Positions 38,278 through 50,210 are shown, counted from the first letter of the stretch. The stretch: DNA of 64,000 bases from Leclercia adecarboxylata (GCA_901472455.1 LR590464.1:2914001-2978000), one strand, 5' to 3'. Numbers and translations: made by a program. The notes: generated by a model not told the origin, from the sequence alone.

Positions 38278-38637
38278 TTAAACTATCCATACGTAGTCGT
38301 TGAAGTTGTTGAAGTCGGCGATCGGCGGATGGTACAAGCGATCACTCATTGTGTTGAGATCACATGATGTATTTAGGCGACTAAGTCGCGAGTTGAGCAT
38401 TATCTCCCCATGTGGCACAACCATGCACCTTTCGCTGCTACTTGCTGGCTTATACTCGGTGGCGAATTCATCCTTCAGTTCGCTGAAAAATGACGCGTAA
38501 GACAACATACCGGTAAAACCTGGGATCTGGCCCAAATGGGTATCTTCGATTATGTTGAGATTTACAGCCGGACCATACGGCAGAACTATCTCGACGGGGG
38601 TTATTTCACGCTCCCTATTAATTTTAGTAGTTATCAA
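38278..38637 (-). CDS. Hypothetical protein, 119 aa
   Basis: Starts MITTKINREREITPVEIVLP and runs to DFNNFNDYVWIV. No transmembrane segment or familiar motif is seen. It lies between the Tn3 fragment and the srf-type cluster, transcribed away from the cluster. Its stop is 10 bases from the transposon fragment, so the C-terminus might have been altered by that insertion. The family is not recognised. Confidence 0.45.
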   Translation of the reverse strand: MITTKINREREITPVEIVLPYGPAVNLNIIEDTHLGQIPGFTGMLSYASFFSELKDEFATEYKPASSSERCMVVPHGEIMLNSRLSRLNTSCDLNTMSDRLYHPPIADFNNFNDYVWIV

Positions 38638-38724
38638 TTGATGAATGTATTCTTATAATCAGAAATTATTTTTCCGTATTTATATTTTAATCTGTGAATT
38701 TGTGCAGATGGCGCAGTGATTTTA

Positions 38725-39930
38725 ATGATTAGAATAACAAGGACTGTTAAGCACAGCGCTCCTGTGCAAAATTATATCAATCTCTACCCTGCCTTTATTT
38801 CCCTTGTTGATCAACATCTCTCTGCTGGCTATAAAAATCTGTTTGCCCGGCCTCACCAGGCCTCGGACGGAGCGATTGAGTGGTACAGCGATATTAACGG
38901 TCAACCAGTTTCACTGACAGCGTTACCGCCTGCGAAAAAAGAACAGGCGCGGGCCTTGTTACAGCAAAAGCTCATCGTAATTGAACAGCTTTATCAAAAA
39001 CTCTCGATAAATAATTCTGCGCCTGCCGACGTCATGCAGGTGTTATCGCTCGCCAGTCGCCAGCCCGATGAGCGCGGCGTCTGGGTTGTTGATGGCCAGC
39101 CGGTCATTACCGCCTGGAGCGAAAGCCCCGCCATGCCTACGTTGCCGGTTGCCAGTAAAGGTCGCCGTTGGTTGTGGTTACTTCTGGTATTGCTCGTGCT
39201 GCTGGCGTTTCTTTTGCTACGCGGTTGCATACCCACGGCAAAATTGCCGGTCCAGGGTGCGCCTGCGCCAGCACCGCAACCGGTAAAACAGATCTGTCCG
39301 GCAAAAAGGACTAAACAGCAAGCCCCTGAAATGGTATTAATTTTTGACGCATCAGGTTCTATGTCCATCAGTATGGACATTACGCCGGACGAGCTGCGCC
39401 GTCTGATGCAGGATCAGCCGGTGAAGAATTTTGATCGCGAACCCCGTCGTATTAGCCTTGCGCACCGCTCGGCAAAACAGGTGATCGACGAAGTGCCAAA
39501 AGACATGGATATTAGCTTGGTATCGGCTGCAACCTGTCAGCAAGTCTATGTAACGCCAGCCTTTTCTTTTGCCCAGCGCGATGAACTGAAACAAGCCATC
39601 GATAAGATTCAACCGGTGGGGAAAACCGCCCTGGCAGAAGCGCTAGAGAAGGCAGGCAAGCTGGTCGATGGCGTGGATCGTGATGCTATTATCGTGCTAA
39701 TCACCGATGGTGAAGAGACCTGCGGCGGCGATCCGTGCACGGTCGCGCAGCAGCTAAAGCAGAAGAAACCTCGCTTGCAGGTCAACGTGGTCGATATTAT
39801 GAATACCGGTGCCGGAAACTGTATTGTCAGCCAGACTGGGGGGACAGTTTATGCCGTAAACAATACGCATGAATTTAATGAAATGATGAATCAGGCAATT
39901 AAGGAATATATCCCTGAGGGCTGTGAATAA
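38725..39930 (+). CDS. Membrane VWA-domain protein, SrfA paralogue
   Basis: A 401-residue protein in two parts. The N-terminal ~140 residues resemble those of SrfA next door: IEWYSDINGQPVSL against IDWYAPANGDVIPW, and GVWVVDGQPVITAW against HVWLVGGKPVISFW. A transmembrane helix follows (RRWLWLLLVLLVLLAFLLLR), then a short Pro-rich linker. The C-terminal von Willebrand A domain has the metal site DASGSMS and the later LITDGEETCGGDPC. It is probably anchored in the inner membrane with the VWA domain in the periplasm. I prefer ATG 38725; a GTG at 38716 is possible. It is the first gene of the cluster, 262 bases before srfA. Confidence 0.8.
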   Translation: MIRITRTVKHSAPVQNYINLYPAFISLVDQHLSAGYKNLFARPHQASDGAIEWYSDINGQPVSLTALPPAKKEQARALLQQKLIVIEQLYQKLSINNSAPADVMQVLSLASRQPDERGVWVVDGQPVITAWSESPAMPTLPVASKGRRWLWLLLVLLVLLAFLLLRGCIPTAKLPVQGAPAPAPQPVKQICPAKRTKQQAPEMVLIFDASGSMSISMDITPDELRRLMQDQPVKNFDREPRRISLAHRSAKQVIDEVPKDMDISLVSAATCQQVYVTPAFSFAQRDELKQAIDKIQPVGKTALAEALEKAGKLVDGVDRDAIIVLITDGEETCGGDPCTVAQQLKQKKPRLQVNVVDIMNTGAGNCIVSQTGGTVYAVNNTHEFNEMMNQAIKEYIPEGCE

Positions 39931-40192
39931 TACTTCAGAAGCCTTAATGAATTAAGGTCGAAATAGTTTCAGTAAGAAATTATGCATGTTTTTACGTGTG
40001 GGTGACAACCTCCTCCGCGATAAATTTAATTTATGGCTAAACGTTTTTCGTCACCTGCCGATAATTATTCTGCTCTTTTTATACCCACCCGGAAGGTGAT
40101 TCCTGTCGCTTGCGATTAGTCACCCTTGAGGATGATATACATATCAATAAAGCAGAGTTAACCCAAATAATTACCAGCAAGGACAGGCCAAC
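39931..40192 (+). promoter_or_regulatory. Intergenic region before srfA, probable operon promoter
   Basis: The only gap of more than 60 bases inside the cluster. It contains AT-rich segments and TTGCGA near 40108 with GATATA about 20 bases on. It may hold the main promoter of srfA to the last gene. No terminator is obvious after the first VWA gene. Confidence 0.4.
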
Positions 40193-41605
40193 GTGAAAGA
40201 GATGTTCCTGTGCAGTGACAAGCTCGACAAATACCAGTCAATGGGTGAGAACGGTCAGGCAGTTCATATTTCCGCACTGCAACTTCGCGAAACACTGCGT
40301 CTGAGAAAACAGAGCGCGGTTGCCGATACGCTGGCAATTCCCCAGGTCAATGAATATGGTGATCGCATCGACTGGTACGCCCCAGCCAACGGGGATGTGA
40401 TCCCCTGGTCGGCCGCCACCTCGAGCGAGCGCCAGGCCGCGCTAAGTCAACTGGAAAACAGCCACTCCGTTTTACGCAATCTCAGTTCTGAATACAGCCA
40501 GCATTCCAACCCGGAACAACGCCTGTTTGGCCAGTTGCTGGAGAAGGCCTTGCAGTTCCCTGACCAGAACCATGTCTGGCTGGTGGGTGGTAAACCGGTC
40601 ATCAGCTTCTGGGGGTTCGTTAATGCCCGCCATCCGTCCCGTATCGACCCGCTCGATTGCTTGCGCCCGCCCGTCCCGATCGCCCCTGCGGTTGCTGCGC
40701 CAGCCGCCACCGTGGTCGCTGAATCCCTCACTGAGCGCCCGGTCACACGCCGGGGATGGTGGTGGGTGCTGCCCGCCTGGCTGCGTTGGTTACTCCCCTT
40801 GCTGTTGCTGGCACTGCTGATCATGCTACTGCTACGCAGCTGTGTTCCCGGCCTCTCTATCCCGGGCTTCTCAGCCACGCTGCCGGCCTTGCCGGATGCG
40901 CAGCTGAAGATGCCAGCGGTCAATACCGGCCTTCATGGAACAACCGGTACGGTTGGCAGCGGCCTGTCTCTGAACGGCAGCGGTAGTGGCACAGTCCTGC
41001 CGGACTCATCGCTACCGTCAGCGAATCAGCCTGCCAATGGCGAGACACCAGCAAACGGCGAAATGCCGGCTGCACCCGCACTGCCTGATGAAGCGCCCGC
41101 AGAAAATCCGTCGCCGGTTGACCTTGCGGCGCCAGAAAGCGCAGCGGAAACGCCTACCCCGAATGCCACCCCGGGTCTGACGCCGCCGGATGTTACTCCT
41201 GGCAACAGCCCGACGGGCGTGAAAGTGCCGTTGACTATCCCAACCGATGCGCTGGCGCAGGGAAATACCGACTTCTTAAACGGACGTTGGCACGCGGGTG
41301 CGGGCATTCAGGATCAGCGTACTGGTAAGCCGCTTAGCCTGAATTACCAAATCAACGACGGCAAAGGCGAAGTACAGATGGTGCGTGGCGATGGGGTGAC
41401 CTGTCGCGGTGCGGTCAATGCGGCCATCCAGTCAGGCAATCTGGCGATCAATAACCAAGGTGAAGCCCAATGTTCCGATGGCTCGGTCTATCAAATGCCT
41501 GAAGTTCAGTGTGCGCCAGGCGCGCAGAACATTGCGGATTGTAAGGGCCGCTACGACGCCAACACCCTTTTCCCTATTTCGATGAAGCAGGAGGCAAGTA
41601 AGTAA
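40193..41605 (+). CDS. srfA: SrfA-like membrane protein
   Basis: A 470-residue protein of the SrfA family, first known from Salmonella as SsrB-regulated factor A. The N-terminal domain (about 1-170) is cytoplasmic. A transmembrane segment follows (WLRWLLPLLLLALLIMLLLR), then a long Pro/Ala-rich linker (about 245-345) and a C-terminal periplasmic domain with GRWHAGAGIQDQRTGKPLSL and four Cys. The start is GTG 40193 with AGGA upstream. The stop is followed directly by srfB. Although named a virulence factor, its biochemical role is unknown. Intact here. Confidence 0.85.
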   Translation: MKEMFLCSDKLDKYQSMGENGQAVHISALQLRETLRLRKQSAVADTLAIPQVNEYGDRIDWYAPANGDVIPWSAATSSERQAALSQLENSHSVLRNLSSEYSQHSNPEQRLFGQLLEKALQFPDQNHVWLVGGKPVISFWGFVNARHPSRIDPLDCLRPPVPIAPAVAAPAATVVAESLTERPVTRRGWWWVLPAWLRWLLPLLLLALLIMLLLRSCVPGLSIPGFSATLPALPDAQLKMPAVNTGLHGTTGTVGSGLSLNGSGSGTVLPDSSLPSANQPANGETPANGEMPAAPALPDEAPAENPSPVDLAAPESAAETPTPNATPGLTPPDVTPGNSPTGVKVPLTIPTDALAQGNTDFLNGRWHAGAGIQDQRTGKPLSLNYQINDGKGEVQMVRGDGVTCRGAVNAAIQSGNLAINNQGEAQCSDGSVYQMPEVQCAPGAQNIADCKGRYDANTLFPISMKQEASK

Positions 41606-44600
41606 ATGCTCGCTGAACTTACTGATTTTAAAAAGCAGGTCAAAATTATTCGTGACAGCGGGATCCAGTTCCTGGATTTCGCGTTTACGCTGCCTACCCG
41701 TAAAGAATACGGTGATTTTTTGCGCCAGAACGGCGATGGTCCCATCTTGCGCCCTGGTCTATAACGGACGCGAAGATAAACTGCAGATCCCGGCGGCAGG
41801 TAATGCCGCGCCGCACTTTGCCGAGTCGGATTACTCTCTGACCACGGAAGAGTCACTGCGCCTCTATCAGGGGCTGTGGCTCCCGCTGCCCTTCTTCCGC
41901 TTTAACCCGCCGCGTGCTTTTGCACACGGGCCAACTAACTGGGCGCGTGTGCAGTTCCACGAGCTGGCAGAACCCGACGAGAAGGGGAATACCTGGCGTG
42001 CGATCCTGATCTTCGATACTAAAATATTCCCGGATCGCGAGAACACGCAATATCTGGCTCCCAGCGAAGATGACGTGCGCTCTGGAGCCGGTTTTGCGCT
42101 GGCCCTGCACCCGCACGAGATGGGCGATTTCCTGACCCTCCCCTGGGTAGAAGAGTGGTTGCGAGAAGTGTTCAGCACCCAGGCGCGCGACGTGCTGCGC
42201 CAGCATGCGGAAGATATTGATGAAAAAACTGGGGCAAAAAGAGCACCAGGCGCACTACCTCAACCTGCTGAATATCCTCGATGCCACCGTGGCCATCCCG
42301 GAAGTGCAGGTCAATGACGTGAAGATCCGCGACTCAGCCATTCCGGTTGATCTGGTGCTGGATATCGGTAACTCCCGCAGTTGCGGCATCCTGATTGAAG
42401 AACACCGTGATGACAACAAAGGTCTGTCGCAGCTTTACCAGTTGCAACTGCGCGACTTAAGCCAGCCGCAGAAACGTCTATAACGAACCCTTCGACAGTC
42501 GCCTGGAGTTTGCTCAGGCCGAGTTTGGGCAAGCAGGACTTTTCGCTGAAAAGTGGTCGCAGCGACGCTTTCACCTGGCCGACCATTGGCCGCGTAGGTG
42601 ATGAAGCCTTCCGCATGGCGGCACAGCGCCTGGGAACAGAAGGCTCGACCGGGATCTCCAGTCCGAAACGCTATCTGTGGGACGACCAGCCATATTCCCC
42701 TGGCTGGCGTTTCAGCCAGGCGTTCGTCAAATCCGACCGCGAGCCGCTCGCCACCGCTGCACCGTTGCTGTATATGCTTAACGACCAGGGCAAACTGCTG
42801 ATTCGTCTTCCTGAAGATGAAAGGATGCCGGTCTTCTCCCCGGTTTACAGCCGCAGCTCGTTGATGACCATGATGCTCTCTGAAGTCCTGAGCCAGGCGC
42901 TGATGCAGATCAACAGCCCGGCGCAGCGCCTTGAAGATGAACCACGCCAGCACGCCACGCCGCTTGCGGTAATGTCATCATGACCGTGCCACCCGCAATG
43001 CCAAAACCTGAACGCGCCATCTTTGAGCAATGCATGCTCGATGCCATCCGTCTCGTGTGGAAGGCGTTGGGCTGGGAGGAGATGGACGATGAAAGCGAAG
43101 AGAACGAACAGCTGAAATACCCGCGACCTGGTGTCCACGTGAAGTGGGACGAAGCCACCTGCGGACAGCTGGTCTATCTGTACAACGAAACCCAAACCTA
43201 CTTTGGTGGCCGAACCGATGAGTTCTTTGCTGCGACCCGTCGCCCGGACAATACGCCCGGCCGCAGACGCGCCTCGCAGTCTGAAGGTGGCCTCTATTGA
43301 TATTGGCGGTGCACTACCGATCTTGTGATCTCCCGCCTATACGCTGGATGACGGCGAAGGCATCAACGTCCGTATCACGCCAAAACAACTGTTCCGTGAA
43401 GGCTTTAAAGTGGCGGGAGACGACATCCTGCTGGATGTAATCCGCCTGTACCTGCAGCCCGGCAGTGAAAGCCGCAATCGTGAAAGTCGGCCATAGCGAT
43501 ATGGCTGCAGAATCGATGATGTCGCAGCTGTTTGGCAGCGAATCCATCGAGGCGGGTAAGCAAGTTCTGCGTCAGCAGCTGACACTGCAGATCTTTGCCC
43601 CACTGGCGCTGGCGATCCTGCATCGCTATGAAGAGTATTCGCCGGAGAAGCGGCCGCGAGCAGCTTAGCTTCACGTTCCGCGATCTGCTGACCGAAAACA
43701 TGCCGACGGAAAAAGTGCAGGACTACGTGAATGACGTGGTGCGCATGGGCCAGGTCTCAAGCGAAGCGCCCTTCTCTATTCTCGATCTGCCGCTGGAGAT
43801 CGATCTGGCCAACCTGCACAACGAATTCATTAATCCACGCAGTGGCCGCATGAACATCTGCCACAGTCTTCGCGCCCTGTGCGAAGTGCTCTGGCACTAC
43901 AACTGCGACGTACTACTGTTGACGGGACGTCCGTCGCGTCTCCCCGGGGATTCAGGCGCTGATCCGCCAGCTTCAGCCAGTGCCGCCATCGCGCGTGTTG
44001 CCTCTGCATGGCTATGAGACCGGCGGTTGGTATCCCTTCAACAAGAAAGGCTGTATCGACGACCCGAAATCCACCGCTTCAGTTGGGGCGATGCTGTACC
44101 TGCTGGCAGAGAACTCTCGGCTGAGTAGCTTCTTCTTCCGCACCCAGAACTTTGTGCCTTACTCCACCATCCGCTATCTCGGCATGCTGGATGGCAACAA
44201 CCTGATCAAAGACAGCAACGTCTTTTATCGCGATATCGATCTCGACGCGCAGACATTCCAGCTTCCGCAGGGGCAAAGCTTTGAAGCGCGTGGTGAAGTG
44301 CGCATTGGTTTCCGTCAGCTTGATAACGAGCGCTGGCCTGCCTCTTCACTTTACACGCTGAAAATTGCCAACCCTAACCTCGCGAGCGAGCTGGCCGGGG
44401 ATGCCATGATGCGTATCGAACTCACTGCCGAGCAGGGACGTCCACGTAACGGCGTCGAGGCGGTCAGTCCCGAGAAGTTCCGTATTGAATCCGTCGAGAT
44501 GGACCATGCCCGTCGCAACTACAACCGCAAAGACGTGGCCTTCCAGTTGAACACTATGGTCGGTAACGGTCTCAGCGAGACGCACTACTGGCTGGATAGC

Positions 44601-44618
44601 GGGAGTATCAAAAGCTAA
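41606..44618 (+). CDS. srfB: SrfB-like ATPase of actin/Hsp70 fold (multiple frameshifts)
   Basis: SrfB proteins are about 1000 residues. This span gives about 1004 codons and matches throughout, but at least eight indels break it (for example near 41752, 42226, 42478, 42525, 42975, 43250, 43470, 43655 and 43950). Two phosphate-loop motifs of the ASKHA fold are visible: VLDIGNSRSCGILIEE and VASIDIGGGTTDLVISR. The start at 41606 has GGAGG upstream. The stop overlaps srfC as TAATG. The fold implies an ATP-driven switch or filament. Most breaks lie in C/G runs, which suggests sequencing error, but true decay is possible. Confidence 0.82.
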
Positions 44619-47267
44619 TGAGTACCCATAATTCTGCAAACATCATCCAGGGCTGGCAGGCGTTGAGCAAGGTGCCGGCCAGGCAATTGACTGGATTGCC
44701 GCCGTGCGCCAGGACGCGCCGCGTCTGAACACCGAAGCCGATCGACTGACGCTGAACCTACGTCGCAGCCGCAACAAAGCACGCCGACTGGCGCAGGCGG
44801 CCGCACGCCCGATGACCATCGCTTCTTCGGTTTGTCGCAGGCGGGTAAGTCCTATCTGATTTCGGCGTTGGCCGCCGGAGAGAATGGCAAGCTGGGCACG
44901 GTGCTCGGTGGGCATCAGCTCGATTTTCTGACCCACATCAACCCTCCAGGTGGCGGTAAAGAGGCCACCGGTCTGGTGACCCGCTTCAGCCGCCTGAAGC
45001 ATGACGACGACCAAAACTGGCCGGTCAGGTTGCAGCTGTTCAGCGAAGTGGAGATGGCCAAAATCCTCGCCAACGCCTTTGTGCATGACTTCAATCAGGA
45101 GAAGTTCGACTGGAATTATGACGAAGGACGGATTGGCGACCTGCTGGCGACGCTGGAAAAACGCCGCCGCCCGACGCGCGTGCCGGGCGTCACGGAGGAT
45201 GACGTGGTCTCCTTCTGGGACTACCTCACCCGCCATGCGGGAAAAACCCAAAGCCGCTTCGCCCTGCACTACTGGCCGCAGGCAGTAAACCTCGCGCCGT
45301 GGCTGACCACCGACGATCGCGCCCAGCTGTTCTCGGTGCTGTGGGGAGAAGTGCCTGAACTGACCCGTGCCTATGGGCATTTTGCCCAGACTCTGCAACG
45401 CCTGGGCAGTGTGCAGGAAGTGCGCGCCCCGTTAAGCACCTTGGTAGTTGAAGAGAACGGCCTGCTGATCCAGAAAAACAGCATCATGAACGTGGACATG
45501 CTGGAGCATCTCAACCAGCCGCACGACCCGCGCATTGAGGTGTGTCCGCTACAGGATGGCCAGCTGGCGGCACCTGTCACCATTTCGCTGGCCGAGCTGA
45601 CCGTACTGACGGCAGAGCTGCATGTTCCGCTGTCCGCGCCAACCACCGAGCCGCTGTTCGATCAGGTGGATCTGCTTGATTTCCCGGGCTACCGCGGCCG
45701 CATGTCTATCGACTCCTTCGGCGCGAAGTCGGCCGAGAGCGAAGGCGGCAGCCGTCTGGCAGAGCTGATTCTGCGCGGCAAAGTGGCTTACCTGTTTGAG
45801 CGCTATACCGAAAACCAGGAAATGAATGTCCTGGTGCTTTGTACCCCTTCCGCCAGGCAGTCGGACGTGTCAGATGTGGGTGATGCATTGGACGAGTGGA
45901 TCTCTCGCACCCAGGGTGCCGATGCAGACGTGCGCAGCCGCCGTCTGCCGGGGTTGGTCTGGGCCTTGACCATGTTCGATAACCGCGTCACCGGCGCTCT
46001 GGCACATGAAGAAGCATTGCTGCGTCAGTACTGGGGACAGGGCGGGATGATCAAAATGGCGATGCTGGAGAAATTCGGCAAATACAGCTGGATGAGTGAA
46101 TGGAAGAAGGGCGAAACCTTCAACAACACCTTCCTGGTGCGTAAGCCCGGCATGCCGACGCCGTTCATCCGTATGAGCGGCGGCAGCGAAGTTGCCTTAA
46201 GCGAAGACAACGCCGAACAATTAACGCTGATGCGTAAAACCTTCGTTGAGGACGACGCCGTGAATCGCTACATCGCTTCGCCGGCAGAAGCCTGGGACGC
46301 GATGCTGAACCTCAATGACGGCGGGATGAACCGTATGGCGAACTACCTGAGCCAGGTCGCGCGCCCGGAGAACAAGCTGGAACGCATCGCCGAACAGCTC
46401 GAAGAGAGTCGTCACGAGCTGGTGCAAGGCGGGCTGGTCAACTGGTATCAGCCTGACGGCGACGAAGAAGTCGCGAAGAAAGCCCGCATCGCGCAGGAGA
46501 TTGTCGCGGCGGTGAAAAAACGCAACGGGATGCACGGCGAACTGCTGGCGCGCCTGGTGCCGACGCGCCGCTCGCTACACGCCCTGTACATGCAGCAGGT
46601 GAGCCTGCCTGATGCGGCAGAAGAGGAAGATGTGTTTGATATCGGTCTCGACGATGCGCACGGTAGCACCTCCAGCGTCAAGAGCCACAGCCATGAAGTT
46701 GCCTTTGCCCGTCAGAGCGTTCAGCTCTGGATTAACCACCTGCGCGGCCTGCCGGAAACCCCGGCCATGCTCAATTACATTGGCTTACCACGCTCCACCG
46801 CCGAAGAGCTGGTCGATGAGTTGATCACCGGTCTGCTGCGCCTGCGTGCCGAAGAGGCGCTGGTCGCCGTGATGCAGAACACCGATCAGGCTGGCGTGCG
46901 TCGCGACTGGATGGTGAATCGCCAGGTGTCGCGCGTTCTGCACGTCATGAGCGATTTTATGACCTGGCTTGGCTATCAAAGCGTGCCGGAGAAGAAGCGT
47001 CCAACCCGCCAGAACCAGCCCGATCAGCCGATCTTCACCCGGCCCGGGCCCAGTGCGACAGCGTGGTGTGGAAGGATGATGAACGCCTGGTCAGCCTTAC
47101 GCCGCAACAGCTGAACTACAGCGGCTATTTCATCCTTGACTGGCTGATCGGCCTGGAGGCCCTCATCACTGAGAACGCCGGGCATTCCGCCGGTCGGGAA
47201 ATCAGCGTGGCGCAGAATGAAAAGCTGGGGAGCCATCCTCAACCTTATTCAGTGTTCACAGGAGTAA
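44618..47267 (+). CDS. srfC: SrfC-like dynamin-type GTPase (frameshifted at both ends)
   Basis: The SrfC family, about 880 residues. It has a P-loop GFFGLSQAGKSYLISALA near residue 68, a G3-like DLLDFPGYRG near 350 and a helical C-terminal half, as in dynamin-like proteins. 760 residues are open from inside the P-loop. Indels near 44670 and 44822 separate the first 70 residues, and two more near 47045 and 47228 affect the last 75. The ATG overlaps the srfB stop. The next gene's RBS overlaps the stop at 47267. I infer membrane- or complex-remodelling activity with SrfA and SrfB; no function is established by the sequence. Confidence 0.83.
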
Positions 47268-47273
47268 CCGGAC

Positions 47274-48242
47274 GTGATCAAACCCGAATTAAAACCCTTA
47301 AACCCCGTCAATCCTGGCTATGCCATCCTGCTGCTTAAGGCCTGGAAAGGCGGCATTGAGGGCGTTGAGATCTCCATTCTGCGCAACCAGGACAACTTGT
47401 ACCTCGACAGCCGCGGGTAGTTGGGTGAGCGGTGAAATGTTCCTTGGCCTGCCAGCCCTAAGCCTCGTTGACGACGTGCCTGCCGTGCAGGTTGGCCCGT
47501 CGTTTATCGACCCGCTGCTGGCAAACCGTCAGGCGGCGTACCGCATCGCCATCAAAGACAGCGGTGCCCGGGATGTGGGTATTCTGGCGATCGCTGACGG
47601 TCTGCTCAGCTCCCAGGCCGGCGGGGAAAACCCACTGACAGCGAACAGTCAGACGCTGGACGTCACTCCGCCCACGCAGCCTGAGCCAGTGGTGGAAGCC
47701 CCGGTGCAAGAACCAGCGGCCAGTCGTTGACCGCGCCTGCGCCCCCCGCAAAAAGCAAAGCACCGATGGCCATTATCCTCGCCGTGATCGCCCTGCTGGT
47801 GGCCGCTGCAGCTGCCGGATGGTGGTTTATGCGTCAACCCGCGCCAGCCGACGCGCCCGCACCTGCACCTGTCCCTGCTGCCCCGGTAGCCAAAATCAGC
47901 GGCCCTTGCGGTGATGACCTTATGAAAAGCGGCAACGACATGGAATTCGTCAAAGGCTGTCTGCGCAGCCAGCCAAGTAGCGCGCAACTGCTGGATGTGA
48001 TTGCCAAAGCGAAAGCCGAGAAAAAATGTGACGTCGCTCAACGCCTGTATGCCTACAAGGCACAGTCCGGCGATAGCCAAATGGCGATGCGATACGCGCA
48101 AGAATATGACCCGAAATCCGCCCAGGCGGAGGGATGTTTCAGCCCTGACCCGCAAACGGCCAGCTACTGGTACGAAGCGGTGGTGAATCAGGATCCGCAA
48201 AACGCCGAGGCGAAAGCCCGTTTAGCTGAGCTGAAAAAATAG
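47274..48242 (+). CDS. Single-pass membrane protein with Sel1/TPR-like tail (frameshifted)
   Basis: From GTG 47274 (AGGAG nine bases upstream) the N-terminal part reads IKPELKPLNPVNPGYAILLL, then GVEISILRNQDNLYLDSRG. A shift near 47418 leads into WVSGEMFLGLPALSLVDDVP, and another near 47725 into a transmembrane segment AIILAVIALLVAAAAAGWWF. The C-terminal domain is periplasmic, with CDVAQRLYAYKAQSGDSQMA and YWYEAVVNQDPQNAEAKARL, like tetratricopeptide/Sel1 repeats. The total is about 320 residues if the frames belong together. It might instead be two genes, the second starting at TTG 47727. Family not recognised. Confidence 0.65.
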
Positions 48243-48251
48243 GACGAAGGA

Positions 48252-50210
48252 ATGAAAAAGAGTTATGGATTCAGCGGCCTGCTATGCGCGGCGGCATTAA
48301 GTTTGCCTGCTCACGCTGCTGACACAAAGCCGCTGCTACAGGAAGGTAAACAGACCCTGTTCCAGCGGGTGCTCACCCTATCCGGGCTGCCAGCTGGCCG
48401 CCAAAGCGGGCGAAGCGGGCAAAGAACAGCCTGCGTTCAGCCGCTTTTACGTTTACCAGCGCGAAAAACAGGGTCAGGAAGAGTGGTTGCAGGTCGGGCC
48501 GGACCAGTTTCGGCCATGTCTCTGGCTGGATGAAGGCCTCGTGCACGTGGACTGGAAAGTGCAGTTGACGCTGGCCTTTACCAACCCCGCCGGACGCCAC
48601 CCGATGCTGTTCTTCAAAGAGAAGAGCGATGTGGGAGTCGCTGCTGAACAACGCCAAACCAGCCGCCGCGCTGGAGCCGATGATCGCCAGCCTGAATAAG
48701 AACCAGCCGGTGCCGCAGGTGCTGGCCCGTGAACCGGAGTATATGGTCGATCAGCTGAAAAACTTCTACCTGCTGCCGGTGCTGGGTTCTGACGATGTCT
48801 TTACCGATACCGGTTTCCAGGTCCGGGTGCTGAACGTTGCTTCGGTCAGTGAGAAAGGCAGCGCCAGTGCCCCTGCCAAATCCACCGACGAGAAGAACAT
48901 GATGAAGGCTTCTCTGCGTCGGTGGTGTTCGTGATCGACTCGACCATATCAATGGGACCGTACATCGATCGCACCAAAGAGGCGATCGATAAAATCTACA
49001 AACGGATCGAAAAAGAGCAGCTCCAGGACAAAGTGAAGTTTTGGCCTGGTGGCCTACCGTTCCAGCGTCAAGGCAGTGCCCGGGCTGGAATACGATGCCA
49101 AAATGTATGTCGATCCGAACACGGTGAAAGACGGCAAAGATTTCCTCGCCAAAGTGCATGATCTGAAGCAGGCGACAGTCTCCAGTAGCAAAGTAGATGA
49201 AGATGCCTACGCCGGGGTGATGACCGCGCTGGATAAAGTCGACTGGACGCAGTTTGGCGCGCGCTATGTGGTGTTGATCACCGATGCGGGCGCGCTGGAC
49301 GGCACCGACAGCCTCTCTGCAACCCATCTGAGCGCAGAGCAGGTACGCCAAGAAGCGGCCTACCGTGGCGTCGCGCTGTACACCCTGCACCTGAAAACGC
49401 CGGACGGAAAGAAAAACCACGCCTCGGCGGCGGCGCAATATCAGGAGCTGACGCTGAATCCGTTCCTGCATAAGCCGCTGTACTACCCGATCGATTCCGG
49501 GGATGGTGAACAGCTTCGGCACCATCGTGGACAGCCTGTCCAATGCCATTACCGGTCAGATCAAAACCGCCTGGAGCGGTGAAGAGACGGCAGGCAGCGC
49601 CCTCGGCGCCAGCCCGGAATATACCGGTAAGAAAGCCGATCCGCTGCTGAGCGATGCCGAGAAACTGAGCAAGGCCATGCGTCTGGCGTACCTCGGTGAC
49701 AAGCAGGGCACGCAAGCGCCACCGGTCTTTAAATCGTGGATTAGCGATCGCGATCTGGTGAATCAGAACATCCCGGCGACCGAAGTTCGCGTCCTGCTGA
49801 CCAAAAGTGAGCTGAGCGATCTGAGCGACGTGATGAAGAAGATCGTCAACGCCGCCAACGAAGGGATGATCTCGCCGGATGACATGTTCGCCAGCCTGCG
49901 ATCGCTGGCGGCGACCATGGGCAATGATCCTAACCAGGCAAAAGGCAAAAATGCGACCCGCCTCGGTGAAATGGGCCTGTTGGGCGAGTACATCGAAAGC
50001 CTGCCGTACCTGAGCGAAGTATTGAGCCTCGATGAAGAGACCTGGAAGAGCTGGGATGGGCTGGAGCAGGAGCGTTTCATTCGTCGCCTGAACACCAAAC
50101 TCAACTACTACCAGCGCTACAACGAAGATGCCGATCGCTGGGTCGCGCTGGCACCGGACAGCGATCCGCGGGATAACGTCTACCCGGTTCCGCTGGAGAA
50201 CCTGCCCTGA
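48252..50210 (+). CDS. Periplasmic VWA-domain protein (frameshifted)
   Basis: About 650 residues. A signal peptide is clear (MKKSYGFSGLLCAAALSLPA, cleavage after AHA). The N-terminal part includes SRFYVYQREKQGQEEWLQVG. The von Willebrand A domain follows with the metal site FVIDSTISMGPYID and RYVVLITDAGALDGTDS. The C-terminal half is helical (NIPATEVRVLLTKSELSDLS). Frame breaks occur near 48390, 48630, 48905, 49045 and 49500. The stop overlaps the ABC ATPase start as TGATG. It may sense or bridge envelope partners through its metal-dependent adhesion site (inference). Confidence 0.8.

Noticed and set aside
44643..45398. A 251-codon leftward frame opposite srfC
   Set aside because: Antisense shadow of a GC-rich gene.
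48614..49549. A 311-codon leftward frame opposite the periplasmic VWA gene
   Set aside because: Antisense shadow; the rightward frames carry the signal peptide and VWA motifs.
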